Shown here one piece after another: positions 11,640-22,249 of a stretch of 64,000 nt of DNA. The notes below the pieces were generated by a model. It worked only from the letters and a program-made list of their open reading frames with translations. It was not told where the DNA came from and did no database searches. The translations under genes were made by a program, and so were the position numbers. The stretch comes from Fasciolopsis buskii (lineage: Eukaryota; Platyhelminthes; Trematoda; Plagiorchiida; Fasciolidae): contig LUCM01004760.1 of assembly GCA_008360955.1 (NCBI GenBank), forward strand, positions 144,560-208,559, in the 5' to 3' direction. The first letter of the stretch is position 1. Every line of letters starts with the position of its first letter.

Positions 11640-13035
11640 CTTTATTCAACATGTCTCATCTTTCCCTGCACATAGTATCCCCATTGATAACTCACCTGAT
11701 ACTCGCAACGGTTTGTTGCCAAATAGTGTAGTTTTCAGTCTGCTGGCTCATATTTTCCCAAGCTTGGTCAGCCACTGAGCTTCGGTTCGTTCAATGTGCG
11801 CAATTTATTGCAGGCTGTCAAACGGGTGCATGAAGCTTATAATGTGAACTCAATTTCGGTTGATGTCGGCTGCGTGAGTTAAACAGGAATTCAGAAGTGG
11901 AGTAATGTAATTCAATTAGCTGCGTCTAATGTTTCGTCAAGAAACTGTTGTCGTCTTCAAGAGACGAATCATCTTGAGGTATTAGTCAACGCACTACAGA
12001 ATTAGCCCTAATTGAGAAGACTGTGGCAGCTCCTTTAGATTGGATGCCTATCAACCTTTGATTATGCGCATTGAGACTGCAGGAATCAGTGGGAGTCCGG
12101 AAAAATATTTGTGTTAAGCGCAGTTTGTTTGTGATTTTGGCATGCGCCCCAATGAACTGGAGCAATGACATGTAACATGACGTATTATATGCTGACCTCG
12201 TCTTCCTTGTACGGAGAAGTGAAAACCGCGACATTGTACTGAAAGCAGGTGATTGAAATGCACAAGTTAGAAGACGTGGTGCATTGGAACCCTATTTAGG
12301 TGGGCGGTACCAGCAAAGTCCGTAAAACTCTTGCGAGCATTATACTCGTATACCTGAAGTCGCGTGAGGGTCTAAACTAAGCGGTCGAGCTCATCCAAAA
12401 CGAATGGTTGTGTTCAACATGGGTATCCCATCTCTCCATTCCTGTTTAACTACTCCATGGACGAGTTGGTGGAAGGTACGTTGTGAGGTCATCGGGATGT
12501 GGTAGTCTGGCTGGGAAATGGCGGCAGGACATGTGGCATCATGTGCTGGTTTAACTCCGCGGACCATGCACGATGCACACTAGATAGAGTTTTGAGTTTG
12601 GTTACGCTTTTTGACGTGCGCCTCACGCCTAAAAATGTAACTTGATGTTACACGGCTGGACGATATTGGTGCCAAACGTGACACTAAATGAACAGGCACC
12701 AATGATTGTGGAACGTTTCACCTTCTTTGGTTGCTGCTTGCCGAGAGATGGTGGCACGGTAGTGGAGGAGAGCACGCATTTATCGACGGCTCGGGCAGCT
12801 TACGCTGGACTGAAACACCTGTGGTGTCCGCCTGATATTCCACGGAAGTTGAAAGGCCGTGTGAACTGTTCTGCAGTGTGCACAGCTTTGTTGTATCGCT
12901 GTGAGACATGGAATATTCGTGTTGGAGTTGTTCGCTAGTTTGAGGTTTTTAATCACTGATGTCCACGTATAATGGCTAGGGTTAGATTGAATGGCCATGT
13001 GGGCAATATGGAGATGAGGTGTCGGTTCTCAGAAT
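11640..13035 (+). mobile_element. RTE-type LINE, internally deleted copy
   Basis: The first half matches the RTE element at 62,290 onward: the ATTGATAACNCNCCTGATACTCGCAACGG leader area near 11,681-11,710, FGSFNVR near 11,780 and the AGD-NAQV box near 12,245. The copy then jumps to reverse transcriptase: PISPFLFNYSMDELVEG near 12,430, then VERFTFFGCCLPRDGG, ARAAYAGLKHLW and YRCETW (12,700-12,915), the usual RTE C-terminal series. The segment between the endonuclease end and the RT palm is missing (junction about 12,310-12,370), and stops interrupt the endonuclease. Confidence 0.88.
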
Positions 13036-13309
13036 AGCTTAGTTTAGCTTATAAAACTTAGAATATACTAGTTGAGTCCAGTGTTGCGTATGGCGATTAC
13101 TTGTCCATCCTACTGTGTTCTATTTTTAGTCCCTCCCACGGAGTGATAGGAGCCACGTGGAGGCCAAAAGCTGCTGGAGAATGAGAAAGATTCACTCACC
13201 CTGCTTGGAGGGTGTTATCCCTGTTACAGATGCACAACCGCTTGTCGAGATACCAATGCATACTTATCTTGCGCACGTTGAAGAAATCTTACACAATAAC
13301 CCGTTATCA
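13036..13309. other. Unassigned spacer
   Basis: Beyond the RTE 3' end I see no gene. It may include the element's 3' untranslated sequence. Confidence 0.4.
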
Positions 13310-13470
13310 TGAACTAATTCGCCATGTGACATCATTGCTCAATTCACCATAAAATGACCATGGAAGCACTCTACAGCTGCTTCATTTTGTTAGAAATCAT
13401 CAGCAGTGCATATCCACCCGAAATGGGACGCGAACCAGGGACGAACGATTTTGAAGCCTTTCGACGCAGA
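13310..13470 (-). mobile_element. Hammerhead SINE, copy 1 (minus)
   Basis: On the minus strand it reads in order: a tRNA-like lead (ATCGTTCGTCC), B box GGTTCGCGTCC (13,436-13,426), ATATGCACTG, a hammerhead core, GAGTGCTTCCATGG, then a tail block TTTATGGTGAATTG...GATGTCACATGG. The same order occurs at 35,270-35,440 (plus) and, without the front half, at 35,115-35,209 (minus). A pol III-type promoter followed by a hammerhead ribozyme is the layout of the Sm-alpha SINE-like family of schistosomes (established knowledge). I infer a related family. Confidence 0.8.
13366..13409 (-). ncRNA. Degenerate hammerhead ribozyme
   Basis: Minus strand: stem I GCACTG (13,409-13,404) pairs with GAGTGC (13,371-13,366) apart from one mismatch. 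CTGATGA (13,403-13,397) is intact. Stem II is decayed (TTTC ... AAAT), GAAA has become GAAG, and the stem III palindrome CAGCTG followed by TA is kept. It is unlikely to cleave in this form. Confidence 0.7.
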
Positions 13471-13560
13471 TTCGTCTGTCCCGGGTTAGCGTCCCAGTTC
13501 GAGCCCGGTTGTTATGCATTGCATACGTCCCAGTTTACCCATCCTATGCATCCCGAAGCT
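13471..13560 (+). mobile_element. Hammerhead SINE, copy 2 (plus, 5' part, decayed)
   Basis: Directly head to head with copy 1. It keeps ATTCGTCTGTC, the B-box region GGGTTAGCGTCCCAG (near 13,483-13,497) and ATGCATTGC, which corresponds to the stem I start. The catalytic core is not recognisable. Confidence 0.6.
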
Positions 13561-13869
13561 GGTTGGAAATCATGGCCATGAGGAAAACAACCACTAATGC
13601 TGAATGCAGCGAACTTTGATTACATTAGCCTGCCCCAAAGCTAAACCATCAACCTGATCTCCCGCTCGATTCATCTGACGGATCATCCACCGTCCACCCA
13701 AACTCAGTATGTTCTAGAACGACGCTCCCCTTTTCAAATGATGCAATATCCTCTAATTTAGGAGAGGCCACAAATGGGAAGGAGAAAAATATGAAAATAT
13801 ATATGCAAGTAAAAACAATGTTTGCCATCAAGACTTGCAACCAATGAGGAACCAAGCTTCAACATACAT
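13561..13869. other. Unassigned spacer
   Basis: No recognised gene or repeat. Confidence 0.4.
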
Positions 13870-14765
13870 GACATTAGTCACTGGCAAAGGCTCTCCCAGA
13901 AACATTTTGCTACTGTTAATAAATACCCGTTTCATGGTAACAAAAATTCTTTTTATGTGAGTTTTATATACTCTCGTCCAATTTTGATTTAAAACTAACC
14001 ACTGAGACGTGGCTAAATGATCACACTTCGGAAAACGCCATAACCATCCCCGGTTAAAAATCATTAAAGAAAAGCTGCCAAACCCAGAGTGAAGGCGGCT
14101 GCCCTGTCTGCATAAGGGAATCTATATCAACTACATTGTGTCCCTCGAGTACCGTGCTGAACGCCGTCCAAAATTCCGCTTGGGCTAGAGCTGGAGTGAG
14201 CGATGAAAATCTTCTTGTTAGACGCATCTTCTGCCTCCCTGGTTCGTGCTATAGCGATTTTTTGATGGTAACAACTAATGAATACTGCTTCTTACCTACC
14301 AGGTCCTAAGCTGCTTGATGGAGATTTTAATACACGTGGAACATTTTAGTCCACGCTTTTCGTTCCAAATTACTTGCTACCTTTCCCTTGAATGCACTCA
14401 TAATGGTGGGTGAACCCAACACGTAACCGGCCCGACAAGGAAGGGCAATGTTGTTGACCTGATATTTACGATAGGCTTAACTGGCGTCCAAGCGTCCACT
14501 GAAGCTTGTTTACCTGGATGTGATTATTTGCCCGTTAGTTGTCCATTTATATTGCACCTTCTGAGTAGATTCCTAGCACCAAACCCAAGGCCACATTTCC
14601 GAGCTGACAATAATCGTATTCCCATTGTATTTGGTAATTAAAATTGGGACTCGTTTTTTCTAACATGAGAAGTGCAAGCGGCCGACCTGCACAAGTGCTT
14701 TGATGCCATTATCCCGTCCCATACAATAAGCATGCCACACAAAAAGTCTAGTGTGACCGAACAAA
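13870..14765 (+). mobile_element. CR1-like LINE family X, endonuclease fragment
   Basis: Plus-strand translation (several frames) gives TETWLNDHTSENAI near 14,002, an EGGCPVCIRESI block near 14,090, LLDGDFNT near 14,312, VVDLIFTIGLTGVQAS near 14,453, LPGCDYLPVSC near 14,510 and NWDSFF followed by IIPSHTISMPHKK (14,645-14,750). The same series occurs in the minus-strand X copy (EN at 19,141-19,909 and NWDAFF near 19,060). The fragment stops abruptly before RT, where an inverted T tail follows. Confidence 0.85.
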
Positions 14766-14769
14766 ATGC

Positions 14770-14850
14770 AAGCTCGCTAATGTATATTTCTCGATTTGCT
14801 GGGGGCATGCGCAAGCCAAGATTAAGTTTTTACATAAGTGATGCACAGCA
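14770..14850 (-). repeat. Retroposon 3' tail, family T, copy 2
   Basis: The reverse complement reads CTTGGCTTGCGCATGC...CAGCAAATCGAGAAATATACATT, the T tail consensus, here inverted relative to the other copies and abutting the X fragment. Confidence 0.65.
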
Positions 14851-15084
14851 AATACGAAATATAAATCGTAAGGAGAGGGTGTGCAAACGACCTTAAGTAA
14901 TTTGAAAGGTTTGCTCATTTTTGTATATTTATCGACATACGAGTCATGCATAAAGTGAAATCAAAATTTGGCCAAGAAGGCACAGTTCAGATAAGGAAAA
15001 CAGAAACAATTCATGCAATGCAACGTGGTTTTGCTCACAAAATCAAAACAGGCGAAATGATTTCCCGAACGCGGGGTTGTAAAC
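14851..15084. other. Unassigned spacer
   Basis: No recognised gene or repeat. Confidence 0.4.
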
Positions 15085-16077
15085 CAAAGCTAGTTAATGG
15101 TTCGCGAAGATTGTTCTGCGGCTGATTAGCAGACCGGCACTACGAGTAATACTATGTTTGAATGCTGCAAAGGTGCGTATAGCAGGCGTAAAAATGGCTG
15201 GGAGGCAATGGATGTCGCTTTTCGTTGGCCGGTATCCTCGAAACTCGAGAGAGTTATATGGTGGAGATAAAGATCAATATGAATGTGATAACGGAATGGA
15301 GATGAGTCAAAATCAGACAGGATACCAAATGAGGCAGTAAATCAGGCGAAAAATCTGAAAGCACAGTTCGTTGAGCAAGGAGAGCGGCGAAACGGGATGT
15401 AAATTGTGCAACCGTAAGACTAATACACAAGGTTTGTTTTGAGCAATTCTGAGTTCATGAATTCCAGCGTTTTCCAGAGATGAAGGTGAGGTTGGAAAAA
15501 AAGGAGAACCGGAATCAAACGAGGCAACGTCTGGTGGGCTCGTGTTGAGAACTGTGACAAAGAGCGTCGGTCTATTGCCAAATTCCGCAGACCAAAATAG
15601 AGGTTGATGAAAAATGACGGTCCTCACCTTTTTTCGGATGTCAAGATGCATTGTGAACGTCAGTTTATATCAGATGCCAATAAAAACACTGTTCTCAGTG
15701 ACTGCGTTTTGTATGGGTTTGACAGAAGAATTTTGGGAAAGAGCAAAAGGAAGCCAGTACAAAGTGGTGCGCGTGAACGTAGGAGCTAGAGTGTTGTTTA
15801 CCACAACAGTGCTAATGGGTGGGGCTGACCGAGTGGTGGCCACCGAACCTGAAAAACACAGCTTGATGTTTATTCCGCCAACCTAGTTGCACCCTCACAC
15901 CGCTGCAGCCAAGCTGCCCGCCCGACGTACGCCGGCCAAGGCGGTGGATATGGCCGCGCCTCGCACTATTGTGGTGGTGCCGGTTTACTCATGGTGTGGT
16001 GGAAGGAATCCAAGCAAGGTATGGTAAGGGAAATATCGTCTTTCTAGGTTCGGATAATCGTCAGAGCATAGGGTAAG
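15085..16077 (+). mobile_element. Repeat K, young near-complete copy A
   Basis: The segment from about 15,144 to 16,077 is almost identical to the reverse complement of 55,690-56,615, and its last about 518 bp (15,560-16,077) appear identical to 25,117-25,637. All three copies end at the same place, after AGAGCATAGGGTAAGTG. It contains a 90-codon plus frame (15,614-15,886, MTVLTFFRMS... with GARVLFTTTVLMGGADRV) and a 112-codon antisense frame (15,313-15,651). No protein family was recognised, and no terminal repeats or target-site duplications are evident. It is a young dispersed element of unknown class. Confidence 0.85.
15614..15886 (+). CDS. Hypothetical 90-codon ORF inside repeat K
   Basis: I do not recognise it. 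The frame is open in copies A, B (25,172-25,444) and C (minus, around 56,144-55,893), which is expected from their near identity. More telling, an older inverted copy at 24,687-25,007 (about three-quarters identical) keeps the same frame open, with a VLFTTTVL(M/V)GGADRV core, an FCM...E...ER/EGA stretch and EKH. Product prediction: soluble, basic N-terminal half, no signal peptide or clear membrane segment. It may be coding or may only overlap a strongly conserved non-coding core, so I keep confidence low. Confidence 0.3.
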   Translation: MTVLTFFRMSRCIVNVSLYQMPIKTLFSVTAFCMGLTEEFWERAKGSQYKVVRVNVGARVLFTTTVLMGGADRVVATEPEKHSLMFIPPT

Positions 16078-16985
16078 TGTTTCTACCCAAGCAGGACTAA
16101 AGGGCCTGGAAAGGAGGAAAAGGACAGACGGCTGTCTGGTCTAGCTGCCAGCTGCAGATTAAGAAGCAATCAATCTTCCAAGCAGCTCAGAGGAGGTTAC
16201 TAAGGCGCATAATGCAATTCAAAATATGTGGACGGTGGCTGAGGATTCCGGGCTTTCTTTTTTATCCGGAGAATGAACTGGTATTTAATAGGACGGGCAG
16301 GCAATAATTGCTGGTGAAATAGGTAATGATCGAACAACAAAGATAGATGCACTAAAGATTGACTGAATTCCACTTGGAAATCAAGGATTATATTTCACCC
16401 TGGGAGGCCGTGCCTTTCGAAACAAGAAATGGTCGAGGCCAGTGGGTATGGTAGATGTAAACGGTCACTAGGGGGAAAAAAGATGCCATATAGGACTCCA
16501 TATTCGTGGTGATAGTTTGAGGTCTGAATTGGCCAAAATAAACAGATATCGATGAGGCGTCAGAATGAAACAATCCAAGAAGTTTGCCTAATTTTGTCTG
16601 GAAGGTATCGTTTGGGTTCGCCAGGAACAAGGTGTTTTCTGCAGGCAGGTCACCTGCATGAAGAGAAGAGTTAATGAACGGTAAGGGTGAGTGTGATGGT
16701 GAATGATTTTCAGGACGGTTGCAGGCTATGTTTGCCACACCGTGTTGGCGACGGTGTTGTAGTTAGTTAGGTGGGTGGACGAGAGAGAGAGAGTTGTGGG
16801 TGAGCAACCCTGTACGCAGTTAGAACTATAAGGGTTAGGGATAGTAGGTCGTGCTACAGAGCTATAGGCACCGTTTTGCAGGCAGAGGAACGGTGAGATT
16901 CACCCGACGTGGAACTGCACGTAACTAAGTAGCATGCTCTGGTATCGGAGCTCTGTTTGAAGTGGAAGAGACTAGGTTGGTTCCT
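16078..16985. other. Unassigned; 3' flank of the minus-strand LINE X
   Basis: A 116-codon minus frame (16,388-16,738) has no recognised motif. A GAGAGAGA run sits near 16,777-16,793. Part of this may be the 3' untranslated region of the X element. Confidence 0.4.
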
Positions 16986-16999
16986 AATGACATGAGTAG

Positions 17000-18450
17000 G
17001 TAGATTTACTTTCCTTTCCGCAATCAACGAAAAGGTGACATCATTGCGTTTCCCAGAAGCCCAATCCAGTTTCATATACTCGATCCTCAAGTGAGTATGG
17101 GTGGTATAGATTAATGAGAAAGGGTACAGTAACTAACTCGTTTTTAAATGCAATAGATAATGGTGACAGAATGCGCAGCTGATGGGGGAGTTTATTCCAT
17201 AGTGACGAATATCTAACAATAAAACGTTGGCTCTAACGGAAGTCTTTGGAACAGGGAGAAATATAATCGAATCCGCATTTCGGAGGGAGTACTGGAGTGA
17301 GCTTCTAACACGAGGTGCAGAGACGCATCTGTCCCCTGTGATAATATTGTTAAAGAGTACCAGGTTTACTCTCATGCGTCGGAGCCACAAGGGATCTAAT
17401 ATCAGCGACTCACAGCGTTCCCTGTAATTTAGGCTTGTAGAGTGGCTAATTAACTGCTTGTTAAATGCACGATGGACGTTTTCAATCGCAACTCTGTCAC
17501 ACTGCCTCATGTTAGAGCAGACTAGAGAGCAATACTCTAGAATGGGTCTGACGTGGGTCCTAAAAAGGTGCAGTTGGCTTTCTTTCAGTTCTGTGTAACA
17601 GCCCCACTAATTTATTCGCTTTCGCCACTTGTACGAGAGCATGCTCCGAGAGTTCTGAAGAGCAGAAATAATTTAATTCTAGGCCCCAAACTTGGCAATT
17701 AACGGGGATGGTTTGGGTTCCAAGCTTGAATCCTCTTAGGGGTAAAACGCATTTGTACCCCAAGACGCTGCTATTTCCAACGGAAAATTTCTTCATCCTG
17801 TCGTTTTCCCGGGAGTTGAGCGACGCCAAGTCTTGTGATATGTGACGCATGGTGGATTATAAAGCTTCAGGGCAAAAGGTGTACACAATTTTGATATCGT
17901 CTGCGAAGAGAACCTGGGTGCCATTTCGAATAATATCGAAGATATCATTAGCGTACAACAGGAAGAGCAGAGGGCACAGGACGCTGCATTGGATCACACC
18001 GCTGGACACTAATCTAGGTTAAGATATTAAGCCATTTACTTGCACTATCTACTTTCTAAATGACAAATAAGACGAAAACCACGCACCATTGGATCAACAA
18101 TACCGTAGGATGCCATTTTACTTAGCAACCTAGGGTGAGATATCCTGTCGAAAGCTTTCGTCCTGTCTAAAATGATTACTATAACTGATCTCCCAGTACT
18201 CAGGGCCTCGATGACAGTGTTCAGGCAGTCAGTCATGCAAGTAGCGCAGGATTTCTTACGAAGGAATCCATGCTGGCCATGGTTAATAAATTTATGTTCC
18301 AGACTAATCTTAATCAGGCGCTCCATGATACTGGAAATATAGAGGTGTTTTTTCGGGCGATAGCTTGCAGGGTCATGGCGTATGGCTTTTTGTGAGCGAG
18401 TAAAATCACAGAGGTTTTCCACTGTGACGAGAAGGTGCAGCAGTGAATGA
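17000..18450 (-). pseudogene. Family X reverse transcriptase domain
   Basis: In reading order: SYRP near 18,360, MERLI near 18,330, GQHGFLRKKSC near 18,275, the motif A region VIVIILDRTKAFDRISH near 18,170, SGVIQCSVLCPLLFLLYAND near 18,000 (motif B and beyond), the catalytic box FADDIK near 17,905, then NYRERC and LDPLWLRRMRVNLV (17,430-17,350), WNKLPHQLRI near 17,195 and a short tail ending with YETGLGFWE near 17,055. Asp residues of motifs A and C are retained. Stops and frame changes near 18,050, 17,860 and 17,550 disable it. Confidence 0.88.
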
Positions 18451-19140
18451 ATAGATGTTTGCTAATAAAATTGGGATATCGCTCCCGCCTAATGCGTACG
18501 CAGCCTTAGGCAATGAACCAGGTGCAATGTGCTAGCCAGTTTTAGTTTCTACCAACATCTGGCCTGCGTCCTTCGGAAGAAATGCAACTGTTGAGTACGA
18601 CCCTGTGGTTAAGCGAGATTGGCATGGGGTAGGGGGATTGTTATCGTTTATCAGAACAGATGCAAATAATTCACGGAAAGATTTTGCAATCTGCTGTGGA
18701 TTGTTTACATATCTGTTGTTCTAAATGATATACGGGACTTTATTAGCTAAGGACCCAGAGTTGGTTCTGCGTTTAAGCAGTTTTGCCAGTGCTGTTTTTG
18801 GGTTTGGCTGGTTTAGAGCTTGCAGCTCCTGCTCTTTGCTGCTGTGGTCCAGTAATATTTCTAGGGTTTTAGTTAATCGACTTATTTGCAGGAACAACGA
18901 GAAACCTCTGGCCCGCTGGAGTTTAGCGAACTTACAGTCACGCTAAGTTTTTTTGAGCGGCATGCTTAGAGTGTGGGACGGAGTAATGGCTTTAAGGCAC
19001 TTGTGCAGGTTGGAGTAGAACTGATCAGCGGCCGGTTGCACTTCTGTTGATGGAAAAAATGCGTCCCAGTTCGAACTGCGAACTGGAGTAGGTAGGCGAT
19101 TTCAGTCAGCTCTGAAATACCACCCTAGGTTAGGTGAGGG
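18451..19140 (-). pseudogene. Family X linker between endonuclease and RT
   Basis: The minus strand carries NWDAFFPST and KAITPSHTLSMPLKK near 19,060-18,960, the same linker as at 14,645-14,750. The opposite-strand frame at 18,725-18,946 is a shadow. Confidence 0.6.
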
Positions 19141-19909
19141 TTACCAGTTCAGGAGGGGCAATGTAAATGAACAGCCAACAGGCAAACGATCACACCCAGG
19201 CAGACTAGATTCAGTGGACGTTTGAACGCCAGTTAAGCCTATCGTAAATATCAAGTCAGGAACATTGAGGCTTCTTTTTGGATTAGTTACGTGTTGGGTC
19301 CAGCCGCCATGAAGGATGCTTTCAAAGGAAGGGCGCAAGTAATCTGGGGCAGAAAACGTGGACCAGCATATTCCAGGTGCATTTGAATCTCCAGCGATAA
19401 GCTTGAGACCTGTTAGGTCAGAAGCAGTATTCATTAGTTGTGTTATCATCAAAATTCTTTTTGGCAAGAACTAGGGGGCGGTAGATGCATCCAATAAGAA
19501 GGGCTTCATTTCCAATCTCGGCTCAAACCCAGACGCAATCTTGGATTGTGTTTAGCATGGCATCCTGGCACAAAGTAGCTGGTATAGATTCTCTGACGTA
19601 GATAAGGCAGCCACCTCCACGCTGGGCTTCTCTGCATTTCCTGAAGGATTTATGGCCGCGAATTATTATAGCGTTGTCGGGAGTGTGGTTATTTAGCCAC
19701 GTCTCGATGATAAGTATGAAATCAAAGTTTAACGAGAGTGTGAGAAGACGGATATAATTAATTTTCTTTAACATGGAGCGTGCATTTAACAATAATAGCA
19801 AAATTTTTCCTAAAGAGCCGTTTCCGCTGATTGGTGTCATGGTGAATGAAAGTCGGTTTATTGTTTGTTGACCGTCTTGGGGAGAGTGAGCGTTCTTAGT
19901 TTCAACCAA
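19141..19909 (-). pseudogene. Family X AP-like endonuclease domain
   Basis: Minus strand: LNARSMLKKINYIRLL and FILIIETWLNNHTPDNA (19,790-19,680; the Glu of ETW is the usual metal-site residue), RGGGCLIYVRES near 19,615, then LIAGDSNAPGICW near 19,395 (the GDxN box with Ser in the variable place), VPDLIFTIGL near 19,258 and LPGCDRLPV near 19,195. In the last box the usual catalytic Asp-His pair reads Asp-Arg, so this copy has probably lost activity there. A frame break separates the two halves near 19,500. Confidence 0.87.
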
Positions 19910-20090
19910 TTTTGTTTCATTTGGGGATTCCTTTATCTGGAGGAGTGCCGCATCATTTGAGTGGGGAATCGTCGGCCCAGGGCAACATGACTAGAAGCGG
20001 ACGGTAGATGACTTGTCAGGCGAGTTTGGCCTGAATTCTGGTGGGTTGTTCGCTCGTGGGCCGAGGTGATGTAATCCGCCCACGTTGCAT

Positions 20091-21680
20091 TCAGTCACAC
20101 GGGACCTCTCCGACGTGGTCATGTTTGCCATCGCACATTCTGTTACATAGGGAGAGTAGGTTGGCCATTAGCATGGAAGGTAGGGCAACAGGGGGTAGTT
20201 TAGGGAGAAAAAAGGGGTTTGACAGAAAAGGCACACAGTTGTGAAATGGGGGACTTGTTAGGATATATGGGAGATATGGGTAATCAGGGGGAGCCGGTAA
20301 ACTCGGTCTATAGTTCACATGGTTTCCGAGTTTGAAATACACTTTGTTCCGTTGTATGTTTGATAGCATCCATTGAGTTTGCTGTGAGGCTATGTGCAGC
20401 GGGATGGGGTGGCACCTGACGATATCCCTAGAAGCTGGAGAGCAGGGATCAGTTTGGCCTAATAGTTGTCTATGTAAGGAAAGCTGAGTAGCTGTTTTGG
20501 GGTGTGAAATGTGGAAACCAGATGACTTGAAGGATCTAGCCTGCCTTCGATATCTTGGTGCGTATAAAGTTCCGGGGGTTGTCGGTTTGTTTACTGAAGT
20601 GGTGCTGAAATTTTGGTCAGCTTTTCTCAGTTGTGTGGTACGAGGTGCGTGTTGTGGCTTCTTGGGCGTAGATAGCACTGGTGGCGTCCCTTTCGGTGAC
20701 AAATTTGGGCTGTATTGGGTGGGTTGGGGTCTAATGGTGAGAAGAAGGACAGGAACAGCTTTAGGGCTGGCGGTAAGAGTAGGCAGATTGGATGCTCTAA
20801 ACATACTGACCGCTTCATTTGCAGATTTCTGCTGGGATTTCGAAAATGGGGTTGCAGATGACTGCAATGGGGAGTTGCACCCAGAAGTCGATGATTCAAA
20901 GTGTAATTTTTAACTTGGAGGTTGGATGGGAGGTGAGAAGATTGACTTATCTAAGTCGAATTCATGTTTAAGAGGGAGTTTTGGGGTTTGTGATCGTGAA
21001 AATGGGTTCGGCGGTGTAGGGGGATAGCAGGGAGACTTAATGGTTTGCACGATGGGGGAGGCGGGGTGCTTCTTTTTTGGAGACCAGCTACCTCACGTTC
21101 GAGCGGCGTTTTAACCTCCGCAATCCCTACAGATTTGTACAGAATGCTTACAGCGATGGTATTTATCTTCCTGATGAACTCATGGGCGACATTTTTGTCT
21201 TGGAATTGCATCAGTAGCGGCCAGGATTTTTGTTGAATCTTTTTTCTTATTCTCACACAGTGACAAGGATGGTGATCCAGGTTACACGCCTTCAATATGT
21301 TTTCCTTGACCTTTTCCAGTGGTTGGCGTTATGGAACATTGAAAATAACTGCACTGTATCTGTTCCGGATACGTCTAAGTGATTCAGAGGACACTAAATC
21401 AAAGAATTGACTGGCCCCAGCAAGGTCGTGTAAGGAGGCGTTTGATGAAGGCTTGATGAGATGGGAGAGTGGAGCCAGCCTGGTGATCGCTGCCCCAGCT
21501 GAGGTCAGCTGGGCAACAGTGCTGATCAATCGTTTCTCTAAGTCTTCAAATCTCTTACGCATTTCATGAAATGCATCAACTAGCCTTACCCAGCACTTTC
21601 CTATTTGCGATTTAGGCACAGATCGTGGCACGCCTGTTCTCCTGGTAGTAATCTTTACACGGTTTGCCTGCGGCAAGGTG
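20091..21680 (-). pseudogene. Family X ORF1 (coiled coil, RRM-like, Pro-rich)
   Basis: The first part (21,676-21,329) has heptad-like RLVDAFHEMRKRFEDLEKRL, suggesting a coiled coil, then RRIRNRYSAVIFNVP. The second (21,295-20,951) continues with KACNLDHH...VRIRKK and a WPLLMQFQDKNVAHEFI stretch, the pattern of the nucleic-acid-binding fold of CR1-type ORF1. The last part (20,867-20,091) is a 258-codon low-complexity Pro/Ser/Thr-rich frame. Two or more frameshifts join them. The role in the family is RNA binding and chaperoning. It is recognised from position and pattern, not from a strong signature. Confidence 0.7.
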
Positions 21681-21779
21681 TTAAAACTAATTCCAGAGAG
21701 GAAAACGGACTATGTGGAAGAGACAAAAGTAACGCAAAAGCAATATGCGGAAAAATTTGTGGAATTTTTCTGAACATTA

Positions 21780-22170
21780 CAAAAGGCTTTCTACCAAGCG
21801 ATAAGTGGGTAAACTGGTTAAAGCTAGGAAAAGGAATTCAGCGAAATTTCAAACCACTTAATCTTAGTTTTTTAGAAACCATGTGATTCAAGTAAATGGC
21901 TTTAACTCCGAACCCAGATTGATGTCCAGCGGTGTTACCCAAGGCGGCATTCTGGGCCCCTGCTCATCCTGTTTTATGTCAAGAAAGTCTTCGATGTTAT
22001 TTGAAACGGCACCACGTTTTTCTTTGCAGATTATATTAAAATTATATACAACCTTTCCCCGGAAGCCTTGGATTCTACCATGACTAAAATACCGCAACTC
22101 CTAGCGTTACTCAGTTCCTGGGGCAAAGGACTAGATGTTGAAACTCTTCGATGAATAATGCAACATCGTG
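21780..22170 (+). mobile_element. Family X RT palm fragment (plus)
   Basis: Plus-strand VNGFNSEPRLMSSGVTQGGILGP (21,896-21,961) is followed by an NGTT-FFADYIKI-like box near 22,000-22,040 and a SPEALDSTM-like stretch near 22,060. It parallels GVIQ...FADDIKIVYTFCPEAL of the neighbouring minus-strand copy. It starts about 100 bp beyond that element's 5' end, so the two lie head to head. Confidence 0.72.
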
Positions 22171-22249
22171 GGGTAGAAGTGTGTTATACCCTCAAGAGAA
22201 GTCAAGTTTAAAAATTAAATCATCTCCGTTAACTTTTAAGCCCGTCTTA

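Larger units (their letters stand above)
16986..21680 (-). mobile_element. CR1-like LINE family X, near full length
   Basis: On the minus strand, ORF1 (coiled coil plus RNA-binding-like region plus Pro-rich tail), endonuclease, reverse transcriptase and C-terminal WNKLP region follow each other over about 4.7 kb. Frameshifts and stops break ORF2, but the domain order is complete, making it the best-preserved LINE here. Related pieces in the window are at 13.9-14.8 kb, 21.8-22.2 kb, 24.1-24.4 kb and, less closely, 38-40 and 42.6-44 kb. Confidence 0.9.

Noticed and set aside
19062..19090. GCGTCCCAGTTCG as another SINE B-box region
   Set aside because: It is a 13-nt match lying in the family X coding linker (NWDAFF on the minus strand), with no tRNA-like or hammerhead sequence next to it.
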